DNA from: an uncultured Alteromonadaceae bacterium
Lineage (GTDB): Bacteria > Pseudomonadota > Gammaproteobacteria > Enterobacterales > Alteromonadaceae
Direction of reading: 5' to 3'
DNA: 64,000 nucleotides
Assembly: GCA_947494925.1 (NCBI GenBank)
Contig: CANLWS010000012.1
Coordinates: forward strand, 180,012 to 244,011
The notes beneath the pieces are model-generated. The model was not told the DNA's origin. It saw only the letters and a program-made list of their open reading frames with translations, and made no database searches. Shown here piece by piece: positions 27,393-37,579 of the stretch; the stretch's first letter is position 1, and every line of letters begins with the position of its first letter. A program made the translations under genes and the position numbers.

Positions 27393-28486
27393 GGTTGTTT
27401 GTCCGATTTGGCCACTTTCATTGATTTTTTGTGCTCAGAATAGTGTCCATAGGTTCTTGGTCGTGTGTAATAGTCAATAAGAGGAACAGCCATATTCATT
27501 ACCAAAACTGCAAATGCGATGGCATCGGGGTAGCCTCCCCATGTTCTGATAATGTAAACCCAGGCTCCAATGCCAGCCCCAAATATCAGTCGGCCTCTAT
27601 TGGTGGTGGATGCTGAAACCGGGTCAGTTGCAATAAAAAATGCCCCTAGCATAAAACCACCGTTGAACAGGTGGAAAAGAGGGGAAGAATAAACATCTGA
27701 ATCAACGCCGTACATGATCAGGGACAAGGCTAACATGCCCAGAATCATCCCACCCGGTATGTGCCAGTTAATAACGCGTGTTCTTATTAGCACCAAACCG
27801 CCCAATAAATAGGCACAATTGATCCAGAACCAGCCAATGCTGAGCCCATCTGAAAAAACCGAAGATTGCAGGCTTTCCGTTAAGGTTTTACCCATAGTCA
27901 GCTCTGTTTTAACTGAATCCAATGGCGTTGCCAGCGTGAAGCCATCTATATCCGTTTTAAGCTGCGCAAGGCTATAACCTTCTGCACTGAAGCCAGTGAA
28001 TATGATGTAAACAGCATCCACAAACCCGTGTGAGTATTGGGCCAGCTCAAGCGGGGGAGTCCAATTGGTCATTTGCACCGGAAAAGATATCAATAACATG
28101 ACATAAGCCGCCATGGCCGGATTAAACAGGTTGAAACCCAATCCGCCATAGAGTTGTTTGACTATTGCAATCGCAAAAAAGGTTCCAAGCACTGATATCC
28201 ACCATGGCGCGAAGGGTGGAATACTGATCGCCAATAAAAGCGCTGTCAGAATTGCACTAAAATCTTTAATGGCTTTTTCAAAATCCTTTTTACGCAACTC
28301 CAGAAAAAGAGCCTCGGTTGCTACTGCAGTTGTGACTGCAAGCAGCAAATGAACAATGGCGCCCCAACCAAAAAACCAGGTTTGTAGCATTAGTCCTGGT
28401 ACCGCCGCATAGATAACCATGCGCATCACTTCACTGGTCTTGCGACGAATATGATGGTGAGGAGAGCTGCTACGTGTGAAATTCAT
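27389..28486 (-). CDS. rsxD: Electron transport complex subunit RsxD/RnfD
   Basis: RnfD is a polytopic membrane subunit, also with covalent FMN. The 365 aa protein has about nine helices. The flavin attachment motif is in [36 protein letters not shown] and [31 protein letters not shown] are family blocks. It lies 6 nt after rsxC and overlaps rsxG by 4 nt. Confidence 0.97.
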   Translation of the reverse strand: MNFTRSSSPHHHIRRKTSEVMRMVIYAAVPGLMLQTWFFGWGAIVHLLLAVTTAVATEALFLELRKKDFEKAIKDFSAILTALLLAISIPPFAPWWISVLGTFFAIAIVKQLYGGLGFNLFNPAMAAYVMLLISFPVQMTNWTPPLELAQYSHGFVDAVYIIFTGFSAEGYSLAQLKTDIDGFTLATPLDSVKTELTMGKTLTESLQSSVFSDGLSIGWFWINCAYLLGGLVLIRTRVINWHIPGGMILGMLALSLIMYGVDSDVYSSPLFHLFNGGFMLGAFFIATDPVSASTTNRGRLIFGAGIGAWVYIIRTWGGYPDAIAFAVLVMNMAVPLIDYYTRPRTYGHYSEHKKSMKVAKSDKQP

Positions 28487-28492
28487 TGAAAA

Positions 28493-30559
28493 CTATTTCT
28501 CATCCTGTTCTTGTTGCTGCGCTTTAGCTGCGTCGCGCTTAGCTTTTGCTTTTGCAATAGCCTGGGCAATTTTATCTTGTTTACTCATTGGTTGGGTTGG
28601 CTCAGCTTGCACCGACGTATCAGTGTCTGTTTGCTGCATGTCATTTGTGGTTGCATCCGCTTGATGAGCAGTCGATTGCTTCGCCGCTTCTCTTTTGGCT
28701 TTGGCCCTGGCCACAGCAGCTGCTACTTTGTCTTTTTTGTCTTGTGGTTGCTCACCAGTATCGGTCGTTGCTTCAGCGTCCGTGATTTGTTTTGCCGCTT
28801 CTCTTTTGGCTTTAGCCCTGGCCACAGCGGCTGCTACTTTGTCTTTTTTATCTACTGGTTGCTCGGCGGTATCGGTCGTTGCTTCAGAATCAGTGCTTTG
28901 TTTTGCCGCTTCTCGTTTTGCTTTGGCCCTGGCAACAGCAGCGGCTACCTTATCTTGTTTACCCGTAACTTCAGGGGACGCGTCAGCAGCTTCATCAGAC
29001 GCAGCAGCCTTTTTGGCTTTAGCACGGGCAAGTGCGGCAGCAATTTTATCTTTTGCATCACCTTTATCACTGCTCATCGCCTGTTTGCGCGCTTCTGCAG
29101 CCTTGCGGTGTTTTTCTTCCCGCTCTTGCTGTTCTCTGACTAAGCGCAGCTTTCTGGCTTCAAACCGCTCTCGGGCTTTGTCAGCTTGGTCTTTTTCAAG
29201 CTCCTGATTATGAATTTCGGATTTCGCAATGCGATAATAGTGGACCAGTGGTATTTCTGAAGGACAGACAAAGGCACAAGCACCGCACTCAATACAGTCA
29301 AATAAATTGTAATCCTGAGCCTTGTCCAATTCCTTTGCTTTGCTGTGCCAGAACAGCTGCTGAGGTAACAGGCTTGCCGGGCATGCATCGGCACAAGCGC
29401 CACAACGTATGCAAGGTTGTTCATCACCAATTTCAGGCAATTCTTTATCGGCAGGGACCAAAATACAGTTGGTTGTTTTTATCACCGGCACCTGTTCTGA
29501 CGCCACCGCAAAGCCCATCATAGGTCCGCCCATAATGACTTTGCTGTTGCGTTGGCGTTTTTCCTGATAATCCGCTTGTTTTAATAGATGCTCTATGGGG
29601 GTGCCAATTAAAGCCCATACATTGCGAGGTGCATTAAGTGCTTCACCCGTTAAGGTTACCACTCGCTCAACTAGAGGTTTTCCAGTGTATACAGCGTCAG
29701 CAATAGCAAAACAGGTTCCGACGTTTTGCATTATTACGCCAACATCCACAGGAAGCCCTTGTTTAGGTACTTCTCTACTGGTCAGTACCTGAATAAGTTG
29801 CTTTTCTCCCCCTGCAGGGTATTTGGTCGGAATAGGGGAGACAATGTAGTTGTCTTGTTCCTGACAGGTTACCTGCATCGCCTTAATCGCTTCAGGCTTG
29901 TTGTCTTCGATAGCGATAATCACTTTCTTTGGTGTCAGAAGGTGACTCAATACATCAATCCCCTGGCGTATCTGCCAGGCATGTTCGCGCATCAACCGGT
30001 CATCCGAACTGATGTAGGGTTCGCATTCAACCCCATTGATGATTAAAAACTCAACGTCTTTTTTGGGAGAAGCTTTGATGTGTGTCGGGAACCCAGCGCC
30101 GCCCATGCCGCTAATTCCTGCACTGCAAATAGCTTCCACCGTCTTAATCTTTGGCAGCTCAGTGTAATTGGATAAGGGCGTCATTTCAGTCCACTTATCC
30201 AGACCGTCTGGTTCGATGGTGATTGTCAGTTTTGGCAACCCTGACGGGTGTGCCGATACATGCGGGGAAATACTTTTTATTTTTCCCGAGGTCGGGGCGT
30301 GCACCGGCACAGCAAAGGGATTCATGCTCTTTGTCAGCAACTGGCCTTTAAGCACTTGCTGACCTTCTTCCACTTCGACATGGCCTTCAACGCCGATATG
30401 CTGCTTAACGGTTACATACAGCTCTTTGGGAAGGGGGAGTCTGTCAATGTCTGTGGTGTTGGATAACTCTTTCTTACCTTGGGGCGATACGCCGCCTGGA
30501 AAGTCCCATAACTTTCCATCGTTAATCCGTGTCAGAATTTCATCAAACTGCTTGTACAA
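28493..30559 (-). CDS. rsxC: Electron transport complex subunit RsxC/RnfC with long Ala-Lys tail
   Basis: RnfC carries NADH and flavin sites and two 4Fe-4S clusters: CIRCGACADACPASLLPQ and CIECGACAFVCPSEIPLV. The core covers about residues 1-440. A long tail follows, rich in Ala, Lys and Arg, with near-identical repeats of KDKVAAAVARAKAKREAAKQ. The frame is open to 30616, but I prefer the TTG at 30559: AGAAGG lies 8 nt upstream and the protein then starts close to the family's DGKLWDFPGG block (688 aa). The longer start would overlap rsxB by 43 nt. Tail length varies widely in this family. Confidence 0.95.
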   Translation of the reverse strand: MYKQFDEILTRINDGKLWDFPGGVSPQGKKELSNTTDIDRLPLPKELYVTVKQHIGVEGHVEVEEGQQVLKGQLLTKSMNPFAVPVHAPTSGKIKSISPHVSAHPSGLPKLTITIEPDGLDKWTEMTPLSNYTELPKIKTVEAICSAGISGMGGAGFPTHIKASPKKDVEFLIINGVECEPYISSDDRLMREHAWQIRQGIDVLSHLLTPKKVIIAIEDNKPEAIKAMQVTCQEQDNYIVSPIPTKYPAGGEKQLIQVLTSREVPKQGLPVDVGVIMQNVGTCFAIADAVYTGKPLVERVVTLTGEALNAPRNVWALIGTPIEHLLKQADYQEKRQRNSKVIMGGPMMGFAVASEQVPVIKTTNCILVPADKELPEIGDEQPCIRCGACADACPASLLPQQLFWHSKAKELDKAQDYNLFDCIECGACAFVCPSEIPLVHYYRIAKSEIHNQELEKDQADKARERFEARKLRLVREQQEREEKHRKAAEARKQAMSSDKGDAKDKIAAALARAKAKKAAASDEAADASPEVTGKQDKVAAAVARAKAKREAAKQSTDSEATTDTAEQPVDKKDKVAAAVARAKAKREAAKQITDAEATTDTGEQPQDKKDKVAAAVARAKAKREAAKQSTAHQADATTNDMQQTDTDTSVQAEPTQPMSKQDKIAQAIAKAKAKRDAAKAQQQEQDEK
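28670..28970 (-). repeat. Tandem coding repeat in the rsxC tail
   Basis: About three near-identical units of roughly 111 nt encode KDKVAAAVARAKAKREAAKQ plus a variable acidic linker (for example STDSEATTDTAEQP). A more diverged fourth unit lies just upstream in the gene. Copy number may change by slippage or recombination. Confidence 0.85.
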
Positions 30560-30573
30560 ACCAGATAACCTTC

Positions 30574-31125
30574 TCAGACTTGTTTTATGGGAATATTGTC
30601 GAGCTGCCAACGCCATGATGCAGGCGTATCAGCCACCGGCACCATGTCAATACAATCAACGGGGCAGGGTTCAACACACAAATCGCAGCCAGTGCATTCT
30701 TCCGATAATACGGTATGCATTTGTTTTGCTGCACCCAGTATCGCATCTACCGGGCAAGCCTGGATACACTTGGTGCAACCTATACATTCGTCCTCCCGGA
30801 TAAAGGCGACTTTTTTAACGTCTTCTTCGCCGTGGGCGGCATCCAGAGGCTTGGCTTCCACTCCCATGAGATCAGCCAGCTTTTTAATTGTTGCGTCGCC
30901 GCCAGGCGGGCATTTGTTTATGTCATCACCATTCGCGATAGCATCAGCGTAAGGTCGGCAACCAGGATATCCGCATTGTCCACATTGGGTTTGTGGAAGG
31001 ATCTCATCAATTTGTTCCACCAGTGGATCACTTTCGACTTTAAAACGGATCGCAGCGTACCCCAGGATAAGTCCGAAAATCAGTGCCAATACACTAAGTG
31101 CAACCAGAGCCCAGAATATGGTCAT
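30574..31125 (-). CDS. rsxB: Electron transport complex subunit RsxB/RnfB
   Basis: RnfB is the ferredoxin-like entry subunit. The 183 aa protein has an N-terminal membrane helix (about residues 3-26). A cluster with CGQCGYPGC lies at about 48-56, and two 4Fe-4S ferredoxin motifs, [12 protein letters not shown] and [12 protein letters not shown], lie in the C-terminal half. It overlaps rsxA by one base (stop-start fusion). Confidence 0.97.
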   Translation of the reverse strand: MTIFWALVALSVLALIFGLILGYAAIRFKVESDPLVEQIDEILPQTQCGQCGYPGCRPYADAIANGDDINKCPPGGDATIKKLADLMGVEAKPLDAAHGEEDVKKVAFIREDECIGCTKCIQACPVDAILGAAKQMHTVLSEECTGCDLCVEPCPVDCIDMVPVADTPASWRWQLDNIPIKQV

Positions 31126-31706
31126 CAGAACTTCACCAGCCCGGTGAAACCCATAAATGCCAATGACATCAAGCCTGCTGTGATCATTGCAATGGAAGCA
31201 CCTTTAAACGCCGTTGGAACATCTGCCACAGCCAATCTTTCACGCATTGCTGAAAATAAAATAAGCACCAGCGAGAAACCTGCAGCAGCACCGAAGCCAT
31301 ATATGACGGATTCAACGAAATTATGCTGCTCGTTGATGTTGAGAAGAGCAACGCCCAATACTGCACAATTTGTGGTGATCAATGGTAAAAATATACCTAG
31401 AAGGCGATACAGGGTAGGGCTGGTTTTATGCACAACCATTTCGGTAAATTGCACAACTACTGCAATAACAAGGATAAAGCTGAGTGTGCGCAGGTAACCG
31501 ATGCCAAGTGGCAAGAGTACATAATGCTCTACCAGGTAGCTGCACAATGAGGCAAGCGTCAATACAAAGGTCGTTGCCATAGACATGCCGATAGCTGTCT
31601 CTAACTTACTTGAGACACCCATAAATGGACACAGACCCAGAAATTGAACCAGTACAAAATTGTTCACCAGTACTGTGCCAATCAATAAAAGTAAAAATTC
31701 TGTCAT
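31125..31706 (-). CDS. rsxA: Electron transport complex subunit RsxA/RnfA
   Basis: RnfA is a six-helix membrane subunit paired with RnfE. The 193 aa protein starts [32 protein letters not shown] and contains [16 protein letters not shown] with the conserved Cys. Both Cys residues lie in half-helices that hold an iron-sulfur centre in known Rnf structures. It is the first gene of the operon; the promoter should lie between it and the tRNA genes. Confidence 0.97.
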   Translation of the reverse strand: MTEFLLLLIGTVLVNNFVLVQFLGLCPFMGVSSKLETAIGMSMATTFVLTLASLCSYLVEHYVLLPLGIGYLRTLSFILVIAVVVQFTEMVVHKTSPTLYRLLGIFLPLITTNCAVLGVALLNINEQHNFVESVIYGFGAAAGFSLVLILFSAMRERLAVADVPTAFKGASIAMITAGLMSLAFMGFTGLVKF

Positions 31707-31850
31707 GAATAAATAAACTAGAAACCAGACTTTGAAAGGAACCGGAGTATTATCCTAGTTTATGCAGTGATTAACAACTTGATAATAATAGGGTTATTAA
31801 AATAAATAATAGTGATGGTGTTGTTGAGGCATAATGGTGTGAGGCCAAAG

Positions 31851-31927
31851 TGGCTCCCCCTCCCCGACTCGAACGGGGGACCTGCGGATTAACAGTCCGT
31901 CGCTCTAACCAACTGAGCTAAGGGGGA
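31851..31927 (-). tRNA. tRNA-Asn (GTT), second of pair
   Basis: The minus strand folds as a 77-nt cloverleaf with 3' CCA encoded. The anticodon loop CTGTTAA gives anticodon GTT. The acceptor stem is TCCCCCT/AGGGGGA and the T-loop is GTTCGAGTC. It is identical to the copy at 31955-32031, with a 27-nt spacer. Confidence 0.97.
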
Positions 31928-31954
31928 ATTGAATCACTTTAGACCACTGAAAAT

Positions 31955-32031
31955 TGGCTCCCCCTCCCCGACTCGAACGGGGGACCTGCGGATTAACAGT
32001 CCGTCGCTCTAACCAACTGAGCTAAGGGGGA
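31955..32031 (-). tRNA. tRNA-Asn (GTT), first of pair
   Basis: It is identical in all 77 positions to the downstream copy: anticodon GTT and encoded CCA. A strong promoter lies about 20 nt upstream, so both copies are probably one transcript. Confidence 0.97.
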
Positions 32032-32052
32032 CCAGATTTTCAAGCGGGGCGA

Positions 32053-32081
32053 ATATTAATTAGCATGCCGACTGGTGTCAA
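32053..32081 (-). promoter_or_regulatory. Sigma-70 promoter of the tRNA-Asn pair
   Basis: On the minus strand TTGACA (32081-32076) is followed by a 17-nt spacer and TAATAT (32058-32053). A GC-rich discriminator CGCCCCGC then follows, as expected for a stringently controlled stable RNA promoter. Confidence 0.85.
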
Positions 32082-32286
32082 CCATAACTGTAATATATTT
32101 TAAAATAAGTGTGCTTTTGTCCAAAACACACCCATTTTGTACAACAATTAAGCACGGTCCTTCTGGATAACACGGCAAATGTCTACGCAGAAAAATCAGC
32201 AAGCACTATTGGTTAGAATGCAAGTAAAATAAAAGGTATAAAAAAAAATTATTAAGTCTTAAAAGGTATATAGGTCGAAACAAATA

Positions 32287-32302
32287 CTGTTCGTTAGTAC
32301 AG
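32287..32302. promoter_or_regulatory. LexA-type (SOS) box
   Basis: CTGT-N8-ACAG matches the gammaproteobacterial LexA operator core exactly, and the flanks TA and TG extend the symmetry (TACTGT...ACAGTG). It is about 660 nt upstream of the MATE-uvrB pair, which is far for a direct operator. Confidence 0.55.
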
Positions 32303-32410
32303 TGTTTAATAAAAATGTAACCTTTCAATCCTGTCCTTAAGGTTAGTACTGACTCACCTTTATTTTTATCCCAAAGTGCTAACTTGGCGAAACTATTGAG
32401 CTTGTAACAC

Positions 32411-32433
32411 TTATCCACTAGATCTGTGGATAA
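32411..32433. promoter_or_regulatory. Inverted pair of DnaA-type boxes
   Basis: TTATCCACT and, on the other strand, TTATCCACA face each other around a short AGATCT centre. The second is the perfect DnaA consensus; the first differs at the last base. The 8-bp arms TTATCCAC/GTGGATAA form an inverted repeat. Confidence 0.55.
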
Positions 32434-32960
32434 CTATGTTGATTAAATTTGATCAAGCATAAGCAGACCAATAAAAACGTTGTCAATAAATTTTTCCATA
32501 TCTTCAATGAAAATCAATATAACCTTTATAAAACAATAGCTTATGAGTTATTTGGGTTTTAAATCTGACCAATTGGTTGATTTGTAGTCAACAGAATTTT
32601 TGCTTGTGTGTTAATTCTCAGGGAGACAGGAATATTTTGAAAAATAACTTGATCTTTAGTGAAATCTGAGAAATGTATAAAACCACTGTGAATTTAGTCG
32701 CTTAGGTTAAAAGCTGGTTTAAAGAGATGTTGAAGTCTCCAATTAGAGACAGTTATTCGTCACTTAATTGCAACAAAAATATTTGTGCGCAAGAAGCCAG
32801 ATTGTTTCGGAATTTCATGCAGGAATGAATAGGCTGCAATGAAATAAACTCCCTGTACAAGCCAAGAAACAATTTTACACATACTTATATCACTTAAATC
32901 ATAGCGCTGGATTTGCCATTAGCATAAACTTGCCGGCTAACCTTTAACGAGACCTAAGTT

Positions 32961-34355
32961 GTGAGTCAGGATAAACCTTCATCGAGACAAGCGGATCTGC
33001 TCAATGGTTCGATTCCGGAAACACTAAAACGAATGACGCTTCCCATGATCCTGGGCATGATCATGTTGATGACTTTCGGCCTCGTAGATACCTTTTTTGT
33101 CAGCTTGTTGGGCACGGAGCAACTTGCAGCGATCAGTTTTACATTCCCGGTAACCTTTACATTAATCAGCTTGAATATCGGATTAGGGATTGGCACCTCG
33201 GCCATTATCGGTCGATACATGGGCTCCGGAGAGTCACATCTTGCCAAGGAGTTTGCCACTGGTGCTTTGTTACTTTCTACTATTCTGGTGGGAGGGCTGG
33301 CCCTTGTTGGGGTATTCACCATTGACCCAATTTTTAAGGCGCTCGGTGCAACCGATGAGCATTTGCCCTACATACACGACTATATGGTGGTCTGGTACGC
33401 AGCAGGTGTGTTCCTTGCGCTTCCAATGGTGGGTAACAGCGTATTGCGGGCGTCTGGAGACACTAAAACACCTAGCATAGTGATGGCCATGGGCGGCTTT
33501 ATTAATGCCGTGCTCGATCCTATTTTAATATTCGGTTGGGGCCCTATTCCTGCCATGGGAATTCAGGGCGCAGCAATTGCCACTATGATCGCATGGGGAG
33601 TGGGTGTCTTTTACATACTGTATCTGTTGGCAATAAAACGCAGGTTAATGTTGACCCGTTTACTGACCTGGGATGAAATGAAATTGACCAGCGCGGGTAT
33701 TCTCAAGATAGGTTTGCCTGCCGCTGGTGCAAATATGTTAACGCCAATTGCCGGAGGTGTTTTGACTGCAGTTGTTGCTGGGTATGGCTCTGAAGCGGTA
33801 GCAGCTTGGGGTGTTGGAAGCCGGCTAGAGTCTATTGCCAGTATTATTGTGCTGGCCTTGTCTATGTCGCTTCCGCCATTTATCAGCCAGAATTATGGCG
33901 CCGGAAAAATCCAACGTGTCAAAGATGCTTATATTATCACCTTGCGTTTTATTCTGGTGTGGCAGTTGGTTGTTTATGCCATTTTATGGGTGCTCTCGGC
34001 ATATATCGCGGCGGCATTTGCAGAAGAGCCAGAAGTGGCTGAACTGATTCAGCTATTCCTTTGGATTGTTCCTTTAGGATATGGCATGCAAGGGGTTATA
34101 ATACTGACCAATTCTTCATTCAATGCTATGCACAAACCTATGTCAGCCTTGACCCTTAGTGTATTGCGGTTGTTCGTGTTCTTTGTGCCTATTTCAATGT
34201 TGGGCAGTTATTATTATGGCCTGCAAGGGATGTTTTGGGGAGGGATTATTGCGAACATACTGACTGCTATTGCAGCCTTTGTGTGGTTTAAACGGGCAAT
34301 GAATTCGGAGCATTTTAATCATCCTTCAGAACAGTTGGAAGAGGAGAGTCATTAG
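32961..34355 (+). CDS. MATE-family multidrug/sodium antiporter
   Basis: The 464 aa protein has twelve predicted membrane helices. MATE blocks include [39 protein letters not shown] near the start, [17 protein letters not shown] in the first half and a repeat of the pattern in the second. MATE proteins export cationic drugs and metabolites in exchange for sodium or protons across the inner membrane. The start is GTG. Its stop codon overlaps the uvrB start by one base, so the two genes are co-translated. Confidence 0.9.
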   Translation: MSQDKPSSRQADLLNGSIPETLKRMTLPMILGMIMLMTFGLVDTFFVSLLGTEQLAAISFTFPVTFTLISLNIGLGIGTSAIIGRYMGSGESHLAKEFATGALLLSTILVGGLALVGVFTIDPIFKALGATDEHLPYIHDYMVVWYAAGVFLALPMVGNSVLRASGDTKTPSIVMAMGGFINAVLDPILIFGWGPIPAMGIQGAAIATMIAWGVGVFYILYLLAIKRRLMLTRLLTWDEMKLTSAGILKIGLPAAGANMLTPIAGGVLTAVVAGYGSEAVAAWGVGSRLESIASIIVLALSMSLPPFISQNYGAGKIQRVKDAYIITLRFILVWQLVVYAILWVLSAYIAAAFAEEPEVAELIQLFLWIVPLGYGMQGVIILTNSSFNAMHKPMSALTLSVLRLFVFFVPISMLGSYYYGLQGMFWGGIIANILTAIAAFVWFKRAMNSEHFNHPSEQLEEESH

Positions 34356-36370
34356 TGGCAAGAGGGTTTGACTTAGTATCTGAATATTCACCAGCCGGTG
34401 ACCAGCCTACGGCGATTGCCAAGTTGCTGGACGGGTTGGAAAATGGCCTGGCGAGCCAGACTCTGCTTGGAGTTACAGGGTCAGGTAAAACTTTTACTAT
34501 GGCCAATGTGATTGCGAAAATGCAACGGCCCACATTGATTCTAGCCCACAATAAGACGTTGGCAGCGCAGTTGTATGGAGAAATGAAAGAGTTTTTTCCT
34601 AACAATGCAGTGGAATATTTTGTCTCCTATTATGATTATTATCAGCCCGAAGCCTATGTGCCCAGCACTGATACTTTTATCGAAAAAGATGCCTCTATTA
34701 ACGACCACATAGAGCAAATGCGCCTTTCCGCTACCAAGGCTTTGATGGAAAGAAAAGACGTTATTATCGTTTCCAGTGTGTCGGCGATTTACGGACTAGG
34801 CGATCCAGAATCCTATATGAAAATGCTGCTGCATTTGCGTCAGGGTGACCTGATGGATCAGCGCGACATTCTTCGTCGTTTAGCGGAGCTTCAATATACA
34901 CGTAATGATGTGGCATTTGAGCGCGGTACTTTCCGCGTTAGAGGTGACGTGATTGATATTTTTCCGGCTGATTCAGAAAAGCACGGCATTCGTGTTGAGC
35001 TGTTTGATGAGGAAATTGAACGGATAAGCATTTTTGACCCTCTGACGGGAGTTGTGGACAAAACGGTGGCCCGCGCCACCGTTTTCCCTAAGACGCACTA
35101 CGTCACACCCAGAGAAAAAATACTGGAAGCGATAGAGCATATCAAAGTTGAACTTAAAGAACGCCAGGCGCAACTTAAATCTGTTAACAAACTTGTTGAA
35201 GAACAACGTATTACTCAGCGTTGCCAGTTTGATATCGAGATGATGAGTGAGCTGGGTTATTGCTCGGGTATAGAAAACTACTCTCGTTATTTGTCCGGAC
35301 GTGATCCTGGCGAACCACCACCGACATTGTTGGATTACTTTCCAACTGATGGGCTTTTGTTTATTGATGAATCTCATGTAATGGTTTCTCAGGTGGGCGC
35401 GATGTACAAAGGTGACAGATCGCGCAAAGAGACGTTGGTGGAATTCGGGTTTCGTTTACCCTCTGCACTCGATAATCGCCCGCTAAAATTTGAAGAGTTT
35501 GAGCAAATTTCTCCACAGACAATTTATATCTCGGCTACTCCAGGCAAATATGAACTTGAAAAAACGGCTGGTGATATTGTCGAGCAAGTTGTCAGACCCA
35601 CTGGCTTGGTTGACCCGCAAATCGAAGTTCGACCTGTTGCCACTCAAGTTGATGACGTTATGTCCGAGATCAACAAACGGACTGCCGTGGGTGAAAGGGT
35701 TCTGGTCACCACGTTGACCAAGCGGATGTCAGAAGATTTAAGCGATTACCTGGATGAGCATGGGATCAAAGTCCGTTATTTGCATTCAGATATCGATACG
35801 GTGGAGCGGATTGAAATAATTCGGGATTTGCGCCTGGGTAAGTTTGATGTCCTAGTGGGGATTAACCTGCTGCGAGAAGGGCTGGACATGCCGGAAGTCT
35901 CGCTGGTGGCGATTTTAGATGCTGATAAAGAAGGTTTCCTCCGGTCTGATCGTTCGTTGATCCAGACGATTGGACGTGCTGCTCGTAATTTGAACGGTAA
36001 AGCAATACTTTATGCAGACAGGATCACAGGTTCCATGCAACGGGCAATGGAAGAAACTGATCGTCGTCGTGAAAAGCAAATAGAACACAATATAAAACAC
36101 CAGATAACACCGAAACAGGTGAGCAAAGCTATTACAGATATCATGGATGTGGGCGGCGGCAATCCGAGTAATGACGGGAAGGTCAGGCTGCGCAAAGTAG
36201 CTGAAGCTGAAAAAACCTATAAAGCGCTCACCGCGACGCAAATCATGGCAAAAATTACCGAACTCGAGAAGCAAATGTTTGTGCATGCTCGTGAGCTGGA
36301 ATTTGAACAGGCTGCGGCATTGCGTGATGATATAGAGGCATTACGAGCAGAAAGCGTGAAATTGTCCTGA
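34355..36370 (+). CDS. uvrB: Excinuclease ABC subunit B
   Basis: UvrB is the damage-verifying helicase-like subunit of nucleotide excision repair, acting with UvrA and UvrC. The 671 aa protein has GVTGSGKT at residues 39-46, the beta-hairpin [21 protein letters not shown], and helicase motifs [13 protein letters not shown] and [11 protein letters not shown]-terminal UVR coiled coil lies at about 630-665. It starts with GTG overlapping the MATE stop. Coupling to a transporter rather than an independent SOS promoter is unusual, although a LexA-type box lies far upstream. Confidence 0.98.
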   Translation: MARGFDLVSEYSPAGDQPTAIAKLLDGLENGLASQTLLGVTGSGKTFTMANVIAKMQRPTLILAHNKTLAAQLYGEMKEFFPNNAVEYFVSYYDYYQPEAYVPSTDTFIEKDASINDHIEQMRLSATKALMERKDVIIVSSVSAIYGLGDPESYMKMLLHLRQGDLMDQRDILRRLAELQYTRNDVAFERGTFRVRGDVIDIFPADSEKHGIRVELFDEEIERISIFDPLTGVVDKTVARATVFPKTHYVTPREKILEAIEHIKVELKERQAQLKSVNKLVEEQRITQRCQFDIEMMSELGYCSGIENYSRYLSGRDPGEPPPTLLDYFPTDGLLFIDESHVMVSQVGAMYKGDRSRKETLVEFGFRLPSALDNRPLKFEEFEQISPQTIYISATPGKYELEKTAGDIVEQVVRPTGLVDPQIEVRPVATQVDDVMSEINKRTAVGERVLVTTLTKRMSEDLSDYLDEHGIKVRYLHSDIDTVERIEIIRDLRLGKFDVLVGINLLREGLDMPEVSLVAILDADKEGFLRSDRSLIQTIGRAARNLNGKAILYADRITGSMQRAMEETDRRREKQIEHNIKHQITPKQVSKAITDIMDVGGGNPSNDGKVRLRKVAEAEKTYKALTATQIMAKITELEKQMFVHARELEFEQAAALRDDIEALRAESVKLS

Positions 36371-36602
36371 TCTGAGAATTAGGCAGGTTCGTCATTAGCA
36401 CTCGGTGTTTTTATACTGCTGGTTGTTGCTGATGAACCTGCAGGCCTGTTTGCCTGCGCTGCGTTCGGGATTTGATTCGATGGAATTTAAACTGCCCGGG
36501 AAAGATCGACAAGCACTCGTTATTTAATCGTTGTAATACGCGCCATGGTTGCCTAATATAGCCAGAAGAGTATCGAAAACTATACCTATAACTGGTGCTG
36601 CT

Positions 36603-37526
36603 ATGTTAAATCGTTTACAAGAATCCGACATTAAATTGCTCAGGGTATTTTATGCTGTTGCCTCCTGTAATGGCTTTACCGCTGCTGAGCCTGTGTTGCG
36701 AATGCAACGTCCAAATATTAGTGCTGCAATAAAGAAGCTTGAAGAAAGACTCGATTTGGTGCTTTGTCATCGAGGTCGAGGTGGGTTCCAGATGACCAAA
36801 GAAGGTGAGGTGGTTTTTCAGGAAACCAAACGCATCTTCAACGCTTTCGATAACTTCGTTTTTAACCTCAAAAGTTTGCACGACGATTATTCTGGCCACA
36901 TTACTTTGGTTCTGATGGCAGGCTTACCGCTTTCTATGCACCTGGCGGTGAGTAAAGCGGTGAAAAGTACGATGAAGAAGTTTGACGATATCCACGTCAA
37001 CATTCAGACCCGGCTATACAATGAAGTCGAGCATGTCGCGCTGTCCGGAGAGTGTCACTTGGTCGTTTCAACCTATGACATGGTTAAACCTGAATCGGTG
37101 ACATTCCATCCAGTAGAGCTCACCACTGAAGGCAGGTTATATTGTGCACCTAGCCATCCCCTGGCGAAGTACCGTGAAGGATTACCTGCTAATGTGAATG
37201 TTGAAGAGTTTCCGGCTATTGGCATTTCAGGTTTATCTTCAGCAAATTATATTCAGGATGAAAAGCGTTTATCCATTCAGACATTTTCAGATTCCTTCGA
37301 TGGTTGTATGTCAGCCATTATGACGGGGGAGTATGTTGGTTTGCTTCCTGATTACATGACCAAAGAGCAGGGGGCAGGGCTGGGGTTAGTGCCAGTTGGT
37401 GGTGGAGAGCTATTCACTTTCAAGCATGACTTATTCGTGATGAATGGTAAAAATACCCGATTGAACCCGGTGCTTCGACACTGTATCAAAGAGTTATGTT
37501 ACTTCATCAAAGAGAGCCAGAAGTAG
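36603..37526 (+). CDS. LysR-family transcriptional regulator
   Basis: The product is 307 aa from the ATG at 36603. The frame continues upstream to a TTG at 36549, but family similarity starts at about LQESDIKLLRVFYAVASCNGFTAAE. The HTH is followed by LEERLDLVLCHRGRGGFQMTKEG, and a substrate-binding domain fills the remainder. Position next to queC is probably coincidental, because a terminator separates them. The target is unknown. Confidence 0.88.
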   Translation: MLNRLQESDIKLLRVFYAVASCNGFTAAEPVLRMQRPNISAAIKKLEERLDLVLCHRGRGGFQMTKEGEVVFQETKRIFNAFDNFVFNLKSLHDDYSGHITLVLMAGLPLSMHLAVSKAVKSTMKKFDDIHVNIQTRLYNEVEHVALSGECHLVVSTYDMVKPESVTFHPVELTTEGRLYCAPSHPLAKYREGLPANVNVEEFPAIGISGLSSANYIQDEKRLSIQTFSDSFDGCMSAIMTGEYVGLLPDYMTKEQGAGLGLVPVGGGELFTFKHDLFVMNGKNTRLNPVLRHCIKELCYFIKESQK

Positions 37527-37546
37527 CACAAACTAATTGAATAAGT

Positions 37547-37569
37547 GGGGGCGAAGTTAGCCCCCTTTT
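37547..37569. terminator. Intrinsic terminator after the LysR gene
   Basis: GGGGGC (37547-37552) pairs with GCCCCC (37560-37565) across a 7-nt loop and is followed by TTTT. It lies between the converging LysR and queC genes. Confidence 0.82.
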
Positions 37570-37579
37570 CACATGTTGA

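Larger units (their letters stand above)
32082..32960. other. Long AT-rich non-coding region before the MATE gene
   Basis: Nearly 900 nt without a credible gene separate the tRNA promoter from the MATE transporter. It contains a LexA-type box and a pair of inverted DnaA-type boxes. A 70-codon minus-strand frame at 32206-32418 runs across the LexA-type box, has a low-complexity composition and is not called. Confidence 0.6.

Noticed and set aside
28511..29207. Long plus-strand frames opposite rsxC
   Set aside because: They mirror the repetitive Ala-Lys tail of rsxC and have repeat-driven composition; rsxC itself is well supported.
31851..32031. tRNA-Asn pair as an island attachment site
   Set aside because: The 3' ends face rsxA with only a short gap and no integrase or direct repeat of a tRNA end is present.
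32206..32418. 70-codon minus-strand frame in the AT-rich gap
   Set aside because: No ribosome binding site, low-complexity hydrophobic end, and it runs through the LexA-type box; no support as a gene.
36440..36457. Hairpin GCAGGC/GCCTGC after uvrB
   Set aside because: Short stem and no T run, so not called as a terminator.
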